Part shown: piece by piece, positions 44,316-53,826 of the stretch
Layout of the letters: every line of letters starts with the position of its first letter
Position numbering within the stretch: position 1 is the stretch's first letter
Assembly: GCF_029761915.1 (NCBI RefSeq)
Contig: NZ_CP121695.1
Coordinates: 1,302,001-1,366,000 of the forward strand
DNA from: Bradyrhizobium sp. CB1650
GTDB lineage: Bacteria > Pseudomonadota > Alphaproteobacteria > Rhizobiales > Xanthobacteraceae
Reading direction: 5' to 3'
Length of the DNA: 64,000 nucleotides
Notes under the pieces: model-generated
What the model saw: the letters and a program-made list of their open reading frames with translations, nothing else
What the model was told of the DNA's origin: nothing
The model's database searches: none
Made by a program: the position numbers and the translations under genes

Positions 44316-44959
44316 CACATCGACGATTGGCCTGGGCGCTGTCGCTATTGCTTCTCGCTTGGGGCAACGCGAGCGCACGTGATGCGATCGACTTGCGCGA
44401 CCTGAGTCTTGGGATGTCGGTCGCTGATATTCCGCCCAAGGAGTACATCAACCTCACTTGCGCCGCGAAGGAGGGTGTCAAGCTGTCTTCTTGGAACGAC
44501 TTTCGGGCATGCCCGCCGAATGAAATGGGCTTGCACGGTATCTCCTTTCGTTTCAACGACGAAGTCAATCCGCTGGCGGCTGTGAACGGTAAGTATGAAG
44601 GTACCAAGCTCGGCGGCCATCCCGTGTTGCTGAAGGGTCTCGTAGACAGCAGCGGCGCATTGCGAGGTATTCGGATCGACACGGATCCGAGCGCACGTCT
44701 CTTTTGGCGTAAGAAGGCCTTTCTCTTGGCACTTTCGGTGAGAGCTCGGTACGGCGAGGCGGGTTGGATCTGCCGAGAGGCGGAGTCTCATGACGGCGAG
44801 AATCCCGTGGGCGGTCTATTAATCAAGGAACATTGCGAAAAGCTCTCAGAGCGGCGTCGCTTGATCTTGGAGCGGTACCTCTATCGGCGCGCAGACCAGC
44901 CTGTTTCGGACTTTGTCAATGCGACGCACCTCATCATTGAACAGACGACCGACCGCTGA
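44312..44959 (+). CDS. Exported protein of unknown function, 215 aa
   Basis: A signal peptide (MTHRRLAWALSLLLLAWGNASA) is followed by a mature part of about 193 residues with four Cys (LTCAAKE, RACPPNE, WICREAE, EHCEKL) that could form two disulfides. The fold is not recognised; it reads as mixed alpha/beta. Translational coupling to the cytochrome gene suggests a role in the same periplasmic oxidation system, for example assembly or electron transfer. Confidence 0.6.
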   Translation: MTHRRLAWALSLLLLAWGNASARDAIDLRDLSLGMSVADIPPKEYINLTCAAKEGVKLSSWNDFRACPPNEMGLHGISFRFNDEVNPLAAVNGKYEGTKLGGHPVLLKGLVDSSGALRGIRIDTDPSARLFWRKKAFLLALSVRARYGEAGWICREAESHDGENPVGGLLIKEHCEKLSERRRLILERYLYRRADQPVSDFVNATHLIIEQTTDR

Positions 44960-45322
44960 CCGGCATTGCCGACGGTCCGGCAATTTGATCTGGCGCTCTT
45001 CGGCGCCGTCTTCTGGAAGGATGTTTCGTTACGAGATGTCGAGCTGGGTTAGTAATTCCTCAGCACGGGCAATGAGCCGGCCGATAGCCGCGACGCGCGT
45101 CTGGCCAACGCACTCAAGCGTATCGTTCAACGGATCCGCTGGCAGACCGGGCTCGTCTGCTTACCTCCCTGGACTTAAGCCGCTGTTGGAGAGGTCCAGC
45201 AGCGGCTACTTTTTCAAACCTCCAGGGCGCCATGGTGGGCGAGCTGTCAACCTGCTCGTCGCCTGGGGTACCGACCACCGGCCATTTGCGAGGAATGGTA
45301 TCATTGCATCTGTCGGAATCTG
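44960..45322. other. Intergenic 363 bp between convergent genes
   Basis: No gene seen. It contains the terminator-like hairpin at 45178-45214. The rest has no clear feature. Confidence 0.5.
45178..45214 (+). terminator. Rho-independent terminator
   Basis: AGCCGCTG (45178-45185) and CAGCGGCT (45200-45207) form an 8-bp stem with a 14-base loop, followed by ACTTTTT. It would end the iorAB-PQQ-cytochrome transcript and lies between the convergent operons. Confidence 0.55.
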
Positions 45323-46363
45323 CTACAGATTCTGCGCTGTAATGGTGAGAAACTGGACCGGGGCACTGCTCACGTCGACGTGAATGAGTCCTAGACGGTG
45401 AAGCACTGTGTCCAGCGAGCGGCGTGCCTGCGTTTCAGGCGCGCCGTCGATGCAGATGTCCATCAATCCTGAGCGGAGACACTTTGCAGTGCTCTGAGTA
45501 AGCGCATGCCCGATCCAGAAGACCTTGGCAGGATGTGCGTTTAAAGCCGCCGCAATCCCCTCTCTGCCAGCCCCCACGCTATATAGTCCGACAACGCGAT
45601 CGCCATTGCGCAGCGCTTCAGACAGCCTCTCTGCCGAAAGCAGATTGTCGTCATGGCCAAAAATGACAGTGCAAAAATTACGATGGCCATCAGCGTACTG
45701 CATCAGATAGTCCGAGAAGCCCCTTATGCGCTCCCGATGCGCCCGGTAGGCCCCGCTGTGGCAGATGGCGAGGACGGTGCCAGGAATGCCACGGAGCATG
45801 CGCGACATATAATAGGCGGCCGTCCGTCCCGCCGCGTAGTTGTCAATGCCGATATAGGGCACAGCCTCGTCGGCGCTTCCCGTCAGCAACTGTACGACTT
45901 CCACTCCCGCCATCCGAGCTTGGCGAATGCTCTCGGTAATTTCAGGATGGTCTGGAGCCAGAACAATCAGACCGGCTCGCCGAACAGGTGGTTTCGCAAT
46001 ATGCTGGGCGACACCCGATATGTCGTCCTCGCTAACGAAGGTCCGGTGCACTAAAATGGCCGGATCCAACGAGGCAGATATCCGCCGAAAGATAGCGTTG
46101 AGGTCTGCATAAAAAACCTCGGCTTCCGGCTGAACGAGGAGCACCTCAATCCGAATGATGCCGCTGTGAGGCCTCAATCGCCGATCGCCATATTTTAGCT
46201 TTTTTGCGGCCCTGATGACTCTTTCGGCAAGCGCGGTCCTCACGCCGCCACGGTCATTGAGAACCCGCTCAACGGTAGCGGTCCCCACATTCGCCTCACG
46301 CGCAATGTCTCTGATGGTCGGACCACTCAATGCGTGCTCCTTCGGTGTGACTTCGATCAACAC
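45323..46363 (-). CDS. LacI-family transcriptional regulator 1
   Basis: 346 residues. The N-terminal helix-turn-helix (PTIRDIAREANVGTATVERVLNDRGGVRTALAERVIRAA, about 15-55) is LacI-type with the hinge region after it, and a periplasmic-binding-protein-like ligand domain follows (GLIVLAPDHPEI, IGIDNYAAGRTAAYYM). It is transcribed behind the dapA-like and aldehyde dehydrogenase genes, so it is likely their local repressor, sensing a sugar acid or related metabolite. No operator for it could be identified. Confidence 0.85.
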   Translation of the reverse strand: MLIEVTPKEHALSGPTIRDIAREANVGTATVERVLNDRGGVRTALAERVIRAAKKLKYGDRRLRPHSGIIRIEVLLVQPEAEVFYADLNAIFRRISASLDPAILVHRTFVSEDDISGVAQHIAKPPVRRAGLIVLAPDHPEITESIRQARMAGVEVVQLLTGSADEAVPYIGIDNYAAGRTAAYYMSRMLRGIPGTVLAICHSGAYRAHRERIRGFSDYLMQYADGHRNFCTVIFGHDDNLLSAERLSEALRNGDRVVGLYSVGAGREGIAAALNAHPAKVFWIGHALTQSTAKCLRSGLMDICIDGAPETQARRSLDTVLHRLGLIHVDVSSAPVQFLTITAQNL

Positions 46364-46411
46364 GGCACGGGAGTCTGTGGCCTACTTACTCTCTCGATCC
46401 AGCCTGTACGT

Positions 46412-47860
46412 TTAAGGAACGTTGCCGTCGAAAGTGTAGGACGTCTTCACCGTCGTATAAAATTCTTGCGCGTAGCGGCCCTGCTCGCGCGAGCCATAGC
46501 TGGAGCCTTTGCGGCCCCCGAATGGCACATGGTAGTCCACGCCGGCCGTGGGCAGATTCACCATCACCATGCCGGCCTCTGCATTGCGCTTGAAGTGGCT
46601 GGCGAATTTTAGGCTGGTGGTGCAGATCCCTGAAGACAGACCGAACGGCGTGTCGTTGGCCAGTTCAAGCGCCTCGTCGTAGTCCTTTGCCCGGATTACG
46701 GCGGCAACGGGCCCGAAAATCTCCTCGCGCGCGACACGCATCTGATTGCTCACTTGCGTGAGCAGTGCGGGCGAGAGATAGAATCCGGGCGTGTCGCGCT
46801 TCAGGAGCTCGCCCCCGGCAACCAGCTTTGCACCTTCCGCCTGGCCTATGCTGATATACTTTAGGTCCTGCTCGAGTTGGCTCTGGTCCACAACCGGGCC
46901 GATATGCGTCCCGGCTTTCAAGGCGTCATCAATGACGAATCGCTGCATCCGCTCCTGCATGGCCGCTACGAAGCGATCGTGAATGCCATCTGTCACAATC
47001 AGCCGCGACGAAGCCGTGCAGCGCTGGCCGGTGGAGAAGAAGGCACTGTTCACCGCGCATTCCACTGCCAGCGGCAGATCGGCATCATCAAGGACGACCA
47101 TGGGGTTCTTGCCTCCCATCTCGAGTTGAAGCTTCTTCATCGGGTCAGTGGTGATGCAGGCCTGGGCGATCTTGCGCCCTGTCGGCACTGAGCCCGTAAA
47201 GGAAATGCCAGAAACCTTGGAGCTGTTCAGCATCGTCTCACCAACCACCGAGCCCCGGCCCATTGCGAGGTTGAATACACCTGCCGGCACTCCGGCGCGG
47301 ACGATGATCTCGGCGAGCGCATGGGCCGAACCCGGGACGAGCTCGGCGGGCTTGAACACAACGGTGTTGCCGTAGGCAAGTGCTGGCGCAATCTTCCAGG
47401 CTGGAATTGCAATCGGGAAGTTCCAGGGCGTAATGAGGCCGATGACGCCGACCGCCTCGCGAGTGATCTCCACACCGATTGACGGCCGGACTGACGGCAG
47501 CGTTTCGCCCGTCATGCGGAGGCACTCGCCAGCGAAAAATTGAAAGATCTGCCCGGCACGCGCGACCTCGCCGATCCCTTCTGCCAAGGTCTTGCCCTCT
47601 TCGCGGGAGAGCAGACGGCCGAGCTCGCCCTTGCGAACGTGGATCTCGTCGCCAATCGCCTTGAGAATGTCATGCCTCGCCTGGATGCCGGAACGCGACC
47701 ATGCCGGAAATGCCTGGTGAGCCGCAGCAATTGCGCGCTCGGTGTCGGCGACCGAGGCGTGGGCATACTCGCCCACGACATCATTGGTGTTGGACGGGTT
47801 GATATTTGGGCAGGCCTCCGCAGCCGAAAGCCATTCTCCAGCAACATAGTTGTTTGTCAT
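46412..47860 (-). CDS. Aldehyde dehydrogenase, 2-oxoglutarate-semialdehyde (KGSA) type
   Basis: 482 residues from the ATG at 47860 ([10 protein letters not shown]); an in-frame start at 47884 would add eight residues. NAD(P)+-dependent ALDH fold: [11 protein letters not shown], catalytic-Glu motif [17 protein letters not shown] and the nucleophile Cys in [13 protein letters not shown]. Beside a dapA-family dehydratase the best guess is oxidation of 2-oxoglutarate semialdehyde to 2-oxoglutarate, the last step of non-phosphorylating pentonate/uronate breakdown. About 90 bases behind the dapA-like gene and 48 bases before lacI 1, all on the minus strand. Confidence 0.82.
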   Translation of the reverse strand: MTNNYVAGEWLSAAEACPNINPSNTNDVVGEYAHASVADTERAIAAAHQAFPAWSRSGIQARHDILKAIGDEIHVRKGELGRLLSREEGKTLAEGIGEVARAGQIFQFFAGECLRMTGETLPSVRPSIGVEITREAVGVIGLITPWNFPIAIPAWKIAPALAYGNTVVFKPAELVPGSAHALAEIIVRAGVPAGVFNLAMGRGSVVGETMLNSSKVSGISFTGSVPTGRKIAQACITTDPMKKLQLEMGGKNPMVVLDDADLPLAVECAVNSAFFSTGQRCTASSRLIVTDGIHDRFVAAMQERMQRFVIDDALKAGTHIGPVVDQSQLEQDLKYISIGQAEGAKLVAGGELLKRDTPGFYLSPALLTQVSNQMRVAREEIFGPVAAVIRAKDYDEALELANDTPFGLSSGICTTSLKFASHFKRNAEAGMVMVNLPTAGVDYHVPFGGRKGSSYGSREQGRYAQEFYTTVKTSYTFDGNVP

Positions 47861-47953
47861 CGAAAAACTCTGAGCTTGATACAATCTTTCAGGTGCATGA
47901 GCTTTTGGTCTCCCCCGTCAGCTCGCTGGCTAACTCACTTCAGGCAGAACCAT

Positions 47954-48883
47954 TCAGATGCCCCAGCGGAGCGCCAACGGGTTGACGCCGCGCGCCAGCT
48001 CAATCAGGCCGGCTTTCGTGTGAGGATGAATTTGCTCCAGCGGATGCCGCACGGCGTCAGATCTGATGACGTTGCCCTCCCTCATCACGGTCTTGGCCGC
48101 GCGCAGCCCACATTGACGGTTCTCGTAGTTGATCAGCGGCAGCACCTTTGCATAAGCGGCGGCCGCTTCCGTGCTGCGACCCGCCATATGATGATCGAAA
48201 ACGGGCCGCAACAGATCCGGACATAGCGCGCTCGACATCGTCCCGGTCGCTCCAGCTTGTAGATCTGCCATCATGGTGATGGCTTCCTCTCCATCGAACG
48301 GCCCTGCTATGGCGGCTTTGCCCGCCGCGATCAGATTGCGCAGCTTCGCTGCGGCAAATGGAACTTCGATCTTGAAATAGTCAACAAGCGGCAATTCCTG
48401 TGCGAGCCGAACGAGAAAGGGTACCGAGAGGGTTACGCCGCTGAGCGGCGCGTCCTGAACCATGATCGGGATTTCCGCCGCATCGGCGACACGAGCGAAA
48501 TGCTCGATCATATGGTCTTCATCCGCCTTGAGACCCGCACCGTGATAGGGCGGCATCAGCATCAGGAGGCTTGCGCCTCGTTCGGCGGCATAGCGTGCGC
48601 GTTCCACCGCGATCCGGGTGCTGAAATGGCTGCAAGTCACCATGACCGGCTTGCGGCCGGCGACATGTGAGAGACAGAGGTCAACCAGCAGCCTGCGCTC
48701 CTCGTCCGACAACAGGAACTGCTCGGAATAGTTGGCAAGTATGCAAATTCCGTCGACCTTCTGATCGATCATGCAATCCAAAATACGCCGTTGCCCCTCG
48801 AGATCGAGATCTCCAGAGTCAGTGAATGGCGTTGGCGCGACAGGAAACAGGCCACCATAGAGCCGACTTTTCTGGGCTTGCAT
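47954..48883 (-). CDS. DapA-family lyase/dehydratase (2-keto-3-deoxy sugar acid type)
   Basis: 309 residues, one (beta/alpha)8 barrel of the NAL/DHDPS family. The Schiff-base Lys171 sits in DYFKIEVP and the N-terminal PVAPTPFT box is typical. IPIMVQDAP replaces the Tyr-containing segment of true DapA, as in L-2-keto-3-deoxyarabonate dehydratases, so lysine synthesis is unlikely. The product would be KGSA, the substrate of the neighbouring aldehyde dehydrogenase. Sugar specificity is not known. Confidence 0.78.
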   Translation of the reverse strand: MQAQKSRLYGGLFPVAPTPFTDSGDLDLEGQRRILDCMIDQKVDGICILANYSEQFLLSDEERRLLVDLCLSHVAGRKPVMVTCSHFSTRIAVERARYAAERGASLLMLMPPYHGAGLKADEDHMIEHFARVADAAEIPIMVQDAPLSGVTLSVPFLVRLAQELPLVDYFKIEVPFAAAKLRNLIAAGKAAIAGPFDGEEAITMMADLQAGATGTMSSALCPDLLRPVFDHHMAGRSTEAAAAYAKVLPLINYENRQCGLRAAKTVMREGNVIRSDAVRHPLEQIHPHTKAGLIELARGVNPLALRWGI

Positions 48884-49138
48884 GAGCTAGGTTCTCTCTT
48901 CGAGCAAGGAGGGGCATAGGAAGAACAATTGGCGTGGGGTGTCTATCGAGGTCGCGGACCCTCGCCTCGAACAATGTCCGAGAATTGACTCTGGCTCCCG
49001 TCGCCAAGCACTTTGCCGCGAACACGGATCGTGAACTCGCGAAGCGCCACTAACGACCGTGGTTCGTTTTGTGAGGTTGGTTGGCACTTGCGTTGATATC
49101 GGGGAAGAGGAATTGAGCCTGATTTGACGCGCTGCGTG

Positions 49139-50191
49139 CTATTGCCGATCCTTCGCGGGTGCGGTTGAGTCTCGAACGATCAAACGCGTTTCGAGCTCTA
49201 CCCTTGCATGTATGTCCAGCGAACTTTGATCTGCCAAAAAATAGTTGGCTGCCTGTTCGCCCATCAGGCGAGCCGGCACATCAACGGTCGTCAGACCGGG
49301 GGTCATATACTCGGCGATATCGAGATTATCGAAGCCGATCATCGATATGTCTCGAGGCACGCTTAATCCAGCATCCTTGCACCCCCGCATTGCTCCAACA
49401 GCAAGCACGTCGCTCCCGCAGAATATCGCCGTGACATTTCTATTTTGGTTCAGGATGATTTTGGCAGCAGCTCGGCCCCGGCTAAACTCATAGGGCGATT
49501 CCACAACCACAATGCTGGACCGATCTATTCCTCGACGCTCAGCCATAGTGAGGAAGCCTTCAAGGCGACCAGCTGCCCGGTCGTTATCACGCGTTATCCC
49601 AGCGATGACTGCAAGGTGCCGATGGCCGAGGTCTGCAAGGTAGTTTGCCGCCAAAGCCCCGCCACTGCGGTTGTCAAAACCCATGCTGGGAATCGAAGTG
49701 TCGTCCGAGAGGGCGTAGGTTACAGCAAATCTGACCCTGTGCTCGCGCAGCAGTTTGAGCGTTTCCTTCCTATGACAAGAACCAACGAGAATGATACCGT
49801 CTACGCCTTTTTCGATAAGGTTGCGCACAACGCGCGTTTCTCGGTCCAGATCATAACCCGTCGCGGAGTAGACCAGCGAAGCGCCGGCCGGTGCCAGCCG
49901 ACTCTCTAGGCCTTCAAGCATTCGCGTGAAGATCGCAGCGTCCAGCGTCGGAACGATCAAGCCGATCAGTCGAGAGCGCGAAGATCTCAGCGCGCGTGCT
50001 GATCCGTTGGGAACGTAGCCGAGTTCATCAACGATCCGAAGGATGCGCTCTCTCAGGTCTATCGCGACGGCTTCGGGCCGGTTCAGCACACGCGAAACCG
50101 TGGCGATAGAACATCCGGCCCGTTTCGCTATCTCCACCACCGTGGGTGATTGCCTGCCTCTATCAATCGGGGCCGTTTTTTCTAGCGCCAT
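49139..50191 (-). CDS. LacI-family transcriptional regulator 2
   Basis: 350 residues from the ATG at 50191 (MALEKTAPID); an upstream in-frame start at 50233 is weaker. LacI-type helix-turn-helix PTVVEIAKRAGCSIATVSRVLNRPEAVAIDLRERI, hinge YVPNGSARALRS, ligand domain with GVDGIILVGS and IGFDNLDIAEYM. It is divergent from the CoA-transferase gene, and two matching palindromes (50374-50389 and 53788-53803) precede that gene and the MHS transporter gene, which makes these its probable targets. Confidence 0.87.
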   Translation of the reverse strand: MALEKTAPIDRGRQSPTVVEIAKRAGCSIATVSRVLNRPEAVAIDLRERILRIVDELGYVPNGSARALRSSRSRLIGLIVPTLDAAIFTRMLEGLESRLAPAGASLVYSATGYDLDRETRVVRNLIEKGVDGIILVGSCHRKETLKLLREHRVRFAVTYALSDDTSIPSMGFDNRSGGALAANYLADLGHRHLAVIAGITRDNDRAAGRLEGFLTMAERRGIDRSSIVVVESPYEFSRGRAAAKIILNQNRNVTAIFCGSDVLAVGAMRGCKDAGLSVPRDISMIGFDNLDIAEYMTPGLTTVDVPARLMGEQAANYFLADQSSLDIHARVELETRLIVRDSTAPAKDRQ

Positions 50192-50373
50192 GAGCCTGCT
50201 TCTTTCCCACCAGCCAGCCTCAAGAGGGCCCACCAGTCAAATAGGTTGAAATCGTTATCATATTGCAAGCGCTGACGCAATTGATAGATCGGCCAAAATA
50301 GTCACTAAATCGCGCGCATTTGGCGCTCTTTCGCTCGTTTTGCATCTTCCCTCTTGTCTCGGCGTCAAACATG

Positions 50374-50389
50374 ATGTAAACCTTTACAT
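50374..50389 (+). promoter_or_regulatory. LacI-type operator 1
   Basis: ATGTAAACCTTTACAT is a 7-bp inverted repeat around CC, in the 302-bp region between lacI 2 and the CoA-transferase gene. It resembles operators of the PurR/CcpA branch of the LacI family and matches the site at 53788. No gene is seen in 50192-50493. Confidence 0.65.
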
Positions 50390-50493
50390 AATCGCAGCCC
50401 CCGTCATCCAGAAGCTGCGCCCGGTGCTGTCCCGGGCCCGCAAGGCGGGCCCCGCAGCGGTCAGAAATATGGAACCGGCCAGTAGGAGAAGGC

Positions 50494-52092
50494 ATGCAAT
50501 TGAAAAAGAATAAGCGGACCGGCGAAGTGCCGATCATTTCGGCTCGGCAAGCCGTATCGCTGATCTCCGATGGCGATTGCGTCTATTTCGGCGGTTCGGC
50601 CGGCATTGCGATCCCTGAGCTAGTCATTGACGCGCTTCGTGACGTTCATTCCGAGCAGGGGGTTCCCAAGAACTTGATGCTGGTGGGGACGGTGGCCATC
50701 GGCGATTGGGCCACGACAGGCTTCAACAAGCTGGCAGCCCCAGGCCTGGTGCGTCGCGTGGTGGCGAGCGGCTTGAACAACTGTCCGGCGCTTGGGCGCC
50801 GTGCGCTGGCCAATGAAATTGAAGCCTACACCCTGCCTCAGGGAGTCCTGGCGCAGCTCACGCGCGAAAACGCGGCGGGGCGCCCCGGCGTGATCACCAA
50901 AGTGGGCCTCAGAACTTTCGCCGATCCCCGCATCGGCGGCTGCAAGCAGAGCGAGTGCAGCAAAGAGGATATGGTTGCTGTTGTCGATATCGAAGGAGAA
51001 GAGCACCTGCTCTACAAGACCTTCCCAATTCAGGTCGCGATCCTGCGAGGCAGTATTGCGGACGAGAAGGGAAACATCTCGCTTGAGGATGAGGCATATG
51101 TCGGCGAAAGCATGTCGATTGCCGCTGCCACGCGCCGCTCTGGCGGAATAGTCATTGTCCAGGTCAAGCGGGTTGCTGCATCCAACACGCTAAACCAGCG
51201 AGAAGTGAGAATACCCGGGGTTTTGGTCGATTACCTTGTCGTCGATCCCAATCAGCGACAGACCTATGCGACGGAGTATAGCCCGGCCTATGCCGGAAAG
51301 ATGCGCGTGCCGGATGGGAAGATCGCGTCGCTGCCGTTCGACGTGAGAAAGGTGATCGCGCGACGCGCGGCCCTCGAGTTGACCCCGGGAGCTACTGTCA
51401 ACATTGGCTATGGTATCTCGAACGGAATTGCGGTCGTGGCCGCAGAAGAGGGGATCTACCGCTCGGTCACACTGACGGCTGAGCAGGGGGTCATCGGCGG
51501 CATTCCTGCGCCCGGACAGGATGCCGGCGCCGGAACGAACTACGATATGATTGCGCCGCAGCCGGATCAATTCGACTTTTACGACGGTGGCGGGTTGGAC
51601 ATCGCATTCTTGTCTTCCGCTGAAGTCGATCGACACGGCAACGTCAATGTGAGCCGCTTCGGCGACAAGATCATAGGGCCAGGCGGCTTCATCAACATCA
51701 GCCAGGGCGCTCGAAAAGTCGTTTTCTCCGGCACCCTCACAGCATCGGGATTGAATGCGATCCCGGACAAGGGGGCCCTCGTCATCGCTGACGAGGGCGC
51801 AGTCAAGAAGTGGGTGAAGGACGTCTACCAGATCACCTTCAGTGGCGCCTTTGCAAAGGAACGCCAGCAAGAGGTTGTTTTCATCACCGAGCGTGCTGTT
51901 TTCAAGCTAACGTCGAACGGCGTCATGCTGACCGAAGTAGCGCCTGGCATATCCGTTGAAAAGCACGTGCTGCCGAATATTGAATTCGATGTGCTCGTCT
52001 CGCCCGACCTGAAGCTGATGGACGAGAGGATATTCAAGAACGAGCCGATGAATTTGGCTATGCAATTTCATGATGACGCGCGAGCAGCGTAA
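50494..52092 (+). CDS. Acyl-CoA:acetate/3-oxoacid CoA-transferase (YdiF-like)
   Basis: 532 residues, ATG 50494 after AGGAGAAGGC. It is a fused alpha/beta family I CoA-transferase; the catalytic glutamate is Glu330 in AEQGVIGG, and the N-terminal half has ISDGDCVYFGGSAG. Mechanism: covalent Glu-CoA thioester transfer between acyl-CoA and a free acid. With two crotonase-family genes directly behind (12 bases to the first), it would activate a carboxylic acid for beta-oxidation-like degradation. Controlled by the LacI operator 105 bases upstream. Confidence 0.85.
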   Translation: MQLKKNKRTGEVPIISARQAVSLISDGDCVYFGGSAGIAIPELVIDALRDVHSEQGVPKNLMLVGTVAIGDWATTGFNKLAAPGLVRRVVASGLNNCPALGRRALANEIEAYTLPQGVLAQLTRENAAGRPGVITKVGLRTFADPRIGGCKQSECSKEDMVAVVDIEGEEHLLYKTFPIQVAILRGSIADEKGNISLEDEAYVGESMSIAAATRRSGGIVIVQVKRVAASNTLNQREVRIPGVLVDYLVVDPNQRQTYATEYSPAYAGKMRVPDGKIASLPFDVRKVIARRAALELTPGATVNIGYGISNGIAVVAAEEGIYRSVTLTAEQGVIGGIPAPGQDAGAGTNYDMIAPQPDQFDFYDGGGLDIAFLSSAEVDRHGNVNVSRFGDKIIGPGGFINISQGARKVVFSGTLTASGLNAIPDKGALVIADEGAVKKWVKDVYQITFSGAFAKERQQEVVFITERAVFKLTSNGVMLTEVAPGISVEKHVLPNIEFDVLVSPDLKLMDERIFKNEPMNLAMQFHDDARAA

Positions 52093-52104
52093 GGAGCCGC
52101 CGAC

Positions 52105-52869
52105 GTGAAGTTCGTCTCGATAGACTGCGAAGACAAAGTTCAGATCTTGGCGATGAATAGGCCAGAGCGACGCAACGCGCTCGGCGAAGACATGCTGAAG
52201 GATTTGCTGGAGTCGGTGGATAAGGCAGCCAGCGACACGGCTGTGAACGTCATCCTGATCACCGGAAATGGTCCCGGCTTCTCGGCCGGCGCAGACTTGA
52301 AGGACTTTTCTGCCGGAGATATCAACGCTACTTCTGACCTGAATCACCGGCTGGGCGCATTTGTGCGCTCCCTTGCTCTTGTCAGAAAACCTGTCGTCTG
52401 CGCCGTCGATGGGTTTGCCTTGGGCGGCGGCCTCATGTTGGCAGCGTCATGCGACGTTGTCGTCACGGCCCCTAAAGCTCGCTGGCACTTGCCGGAAGTG
52501 TCCTTAGGCTGGCTGCCAGGCTTTGGACTGCAAACCTTGGCCGCACGCGTGGGCCCGTTTGCAGCTCGGTCCTTGAGCTGGAGCCCGACTGCGATCGATG
52601 GCCTAGAGGCACATCGGTTGGGCCTGGCTGACAGTCTGTCGTCTCCGACTGAGACTGCTCGTGAGGCGGCGCTCCGCTACGCCAAGGGCCTTGCGTCAAT
52701 GCCGCCCCATGCCGTGCTGACGACGAAACAGTTTTTCTCCACCTCAGTCGCCGCGAGGGCAGAAGTCATGGATGATCTGGCAAACCGCTGCTTTGTTCAA
52801 GACATCCAGCATGGGACGGCACAAGCGAATATGAAACGCTTCGTTTCGAGGAAAGCCGCCAGCGGTTAA
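52105..52869 (+). CDS. Crotonase-superfamily enzyme 1 (altered active site)
   Basis: 254 residues from GTG 52105 (AAGGAG upstream). Oxyanion-hole segments GFSAGADLKDF and AVDGFALGGGL are conserved. At the place of the first catalytic Glu of hydratases (Glu144 in rat crotonase) it has Met111, while the second (Glu131) is kept. It is therefore unlikely to be a normal enoyl-CoA hydratase and may be an isomerase, lyase or hydrolase. It follows the CoA-transferase by 12 bases and is followed by crotonase 2. Confidence 0.8.
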   Translation: MKFVSIDCEDKVQILAMNRPERRNALGEDMLKDLLESVDKAASDTAVNVILITGNGPGFSAGADLKDFSAGDINATSDLNHRLGAFVRSLALVRKPVVCAVDGFALGGGLMLAASCDVVVTAPKARWHLPEVSLGWLPGFGLQTLAARVGPFAARSLSWSPTAIDGLEAHRLGLADSLSSPTETAREAALRYAKGLASMPPHAVLTTKQFFSTSVAARAEVMDDLANRCFVQDIQHGTAQANMKRFVSRKAASG

Positions 52870-52922
52870 CCTCCTCTTACATAAGGAAAGCTCTTCGCGG
52901 AGCTCGAGTTGAAGGGAACGAT

Positions 52923-53708
52923 ATGGATCAAGCCGTCGCCCCTCTGATCGTCGCCGAGCGACCCGACCCAGCCATACTCGTGCTGCGGCTCAATCGTCCA
53001 AAGCAAAGGAATGCGCTGAATGCGGCGCTCTTGGGCCAGCTTGCCGATGCGCTTCGTGCGGCTCGCTCGGATGAGGCGTTGCGCTGCGTCGTCTTAACTG
53101 GCGACGAGGGCAGCTTCTCCGCTGGGGCTGACATCAAGGAGATGCAGAAGCACGGTTTCGAGGCGCTGAGCGATCCGGCACGGCAGCAGGCGTGGGATTT
53201 CATTGCCGCCTTTCCCAAGCCGCTCATTGCAGCGGTTCGAGGCGTATGCCTCGGCGGCGGCCTCGAGCTCGCGATGCTGGCCGACATCCTTCTGGTCGCG
53301 GAAGACAGCGTGCTCGCGCAGCCGGAAATCACGATCGGGATCATGCCCGGCGATGGCGCGACCCAGCGGCTGACCCGGAGCATTGGAAAGTCCCTCACCA
53401 TGCAGATGGTACTGACAGGGGAGCCAATCAGCGCGGAAAAGGCACTAGCCGCCGGGCTTGCATCCGAAATGCTGCCCGCGTCGGGGCTCCTCGAACGCGC
53501 GCTCGCAATCGCACGCGTCATCTCAAAGCGCGCGCCCATCGCGGCTCAGTTGGCGAAGGAGTCGATTCAGGCCGCCTACGAAACCCCGCTGTCGGCTGGC
53601 TTGGCGATGGAGCGGCGCGCTATCCGGTACGCATTCACCACCCAAGACCAGAAGGAGGGCATGGCTGCCTTCGCCGAAAAGCGGCAGCCAATATTCTCCG
53701 GACAATGA
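52923..53708 (+). CDS. Enoyl-CoA hydratase (crotonase 2)
   Basis: 261 residues, ATG 52923. Both catalytic acids are present: Glu115 in CLGGGLELAM and Glu135 in QPEITIG, with oxyanion-hole segment SFSAGADIKEM. This is a full hydratase signature: it adds water to a 2-enoyl-CoA. The pair of crotonases, one complete and one altered, behind a CoA-transferase suggests two successive steps on the same acyl-CoA, for example a hydratase and a lyase. Confidence 0.85.
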   Translation: MDQAVAPLIVAERPDPAILVLRLNRPKQRNALNAALLGQLADALRAARSDEALRCVVLTGDEGSFSAGADIKEMQKHGFEALSDPARQQAWDFIAAFPKPLIAAVRGVCLGGGLELAMLADILLVAEDSVLAQPEITIGIMPGDGATQRLTRSIGKSLTMQMVLTGEPISAEKALAAGLASEMLPASGLLERALAIARVISKRAPIAAQLAKESIQAAYETPLSAGLAMERRAIRYAFTTQDQKEGMAAFAEKRQPIFSGQ

Positions 53709-53787
53709 GGAAGGCGCTCAAGTCGTCTTCCGATCAGCCAAGTCCTGCGCGACCCGACAACGCTCAAAGCGGCGCTGTCATGCCGAA

Positions 53788-53803
53788 ATGTAAACGTTTT
53801 CAT
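53788..53803 (+). promoter_or_regulatory. LacI-type operator 2
   Basis: ATGTAAACGTTTTCAT has the central CG typical of LacI operators and one mismatch between its half-sites. It shares the ATGTAAA half-site with the operator at 50374. It lies 24 bases before the transporter start, so the transporter can be controlled separately from the CoA-transferase operon. Confidence 0.6.
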
Positions 53804-53826
53804 CATAAAAAGTCCGAGGAAACAAC

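Noticed and set aside
48884..49138. TGGCACTTGCGTTGAT near 49083, resembling a second sigma-54 promoter
   Set aside because: The -24 half matches but the -12 half reads TTGAT without the essential GC, no NifA site is near, and no plus-strand gene begins shortly after it.
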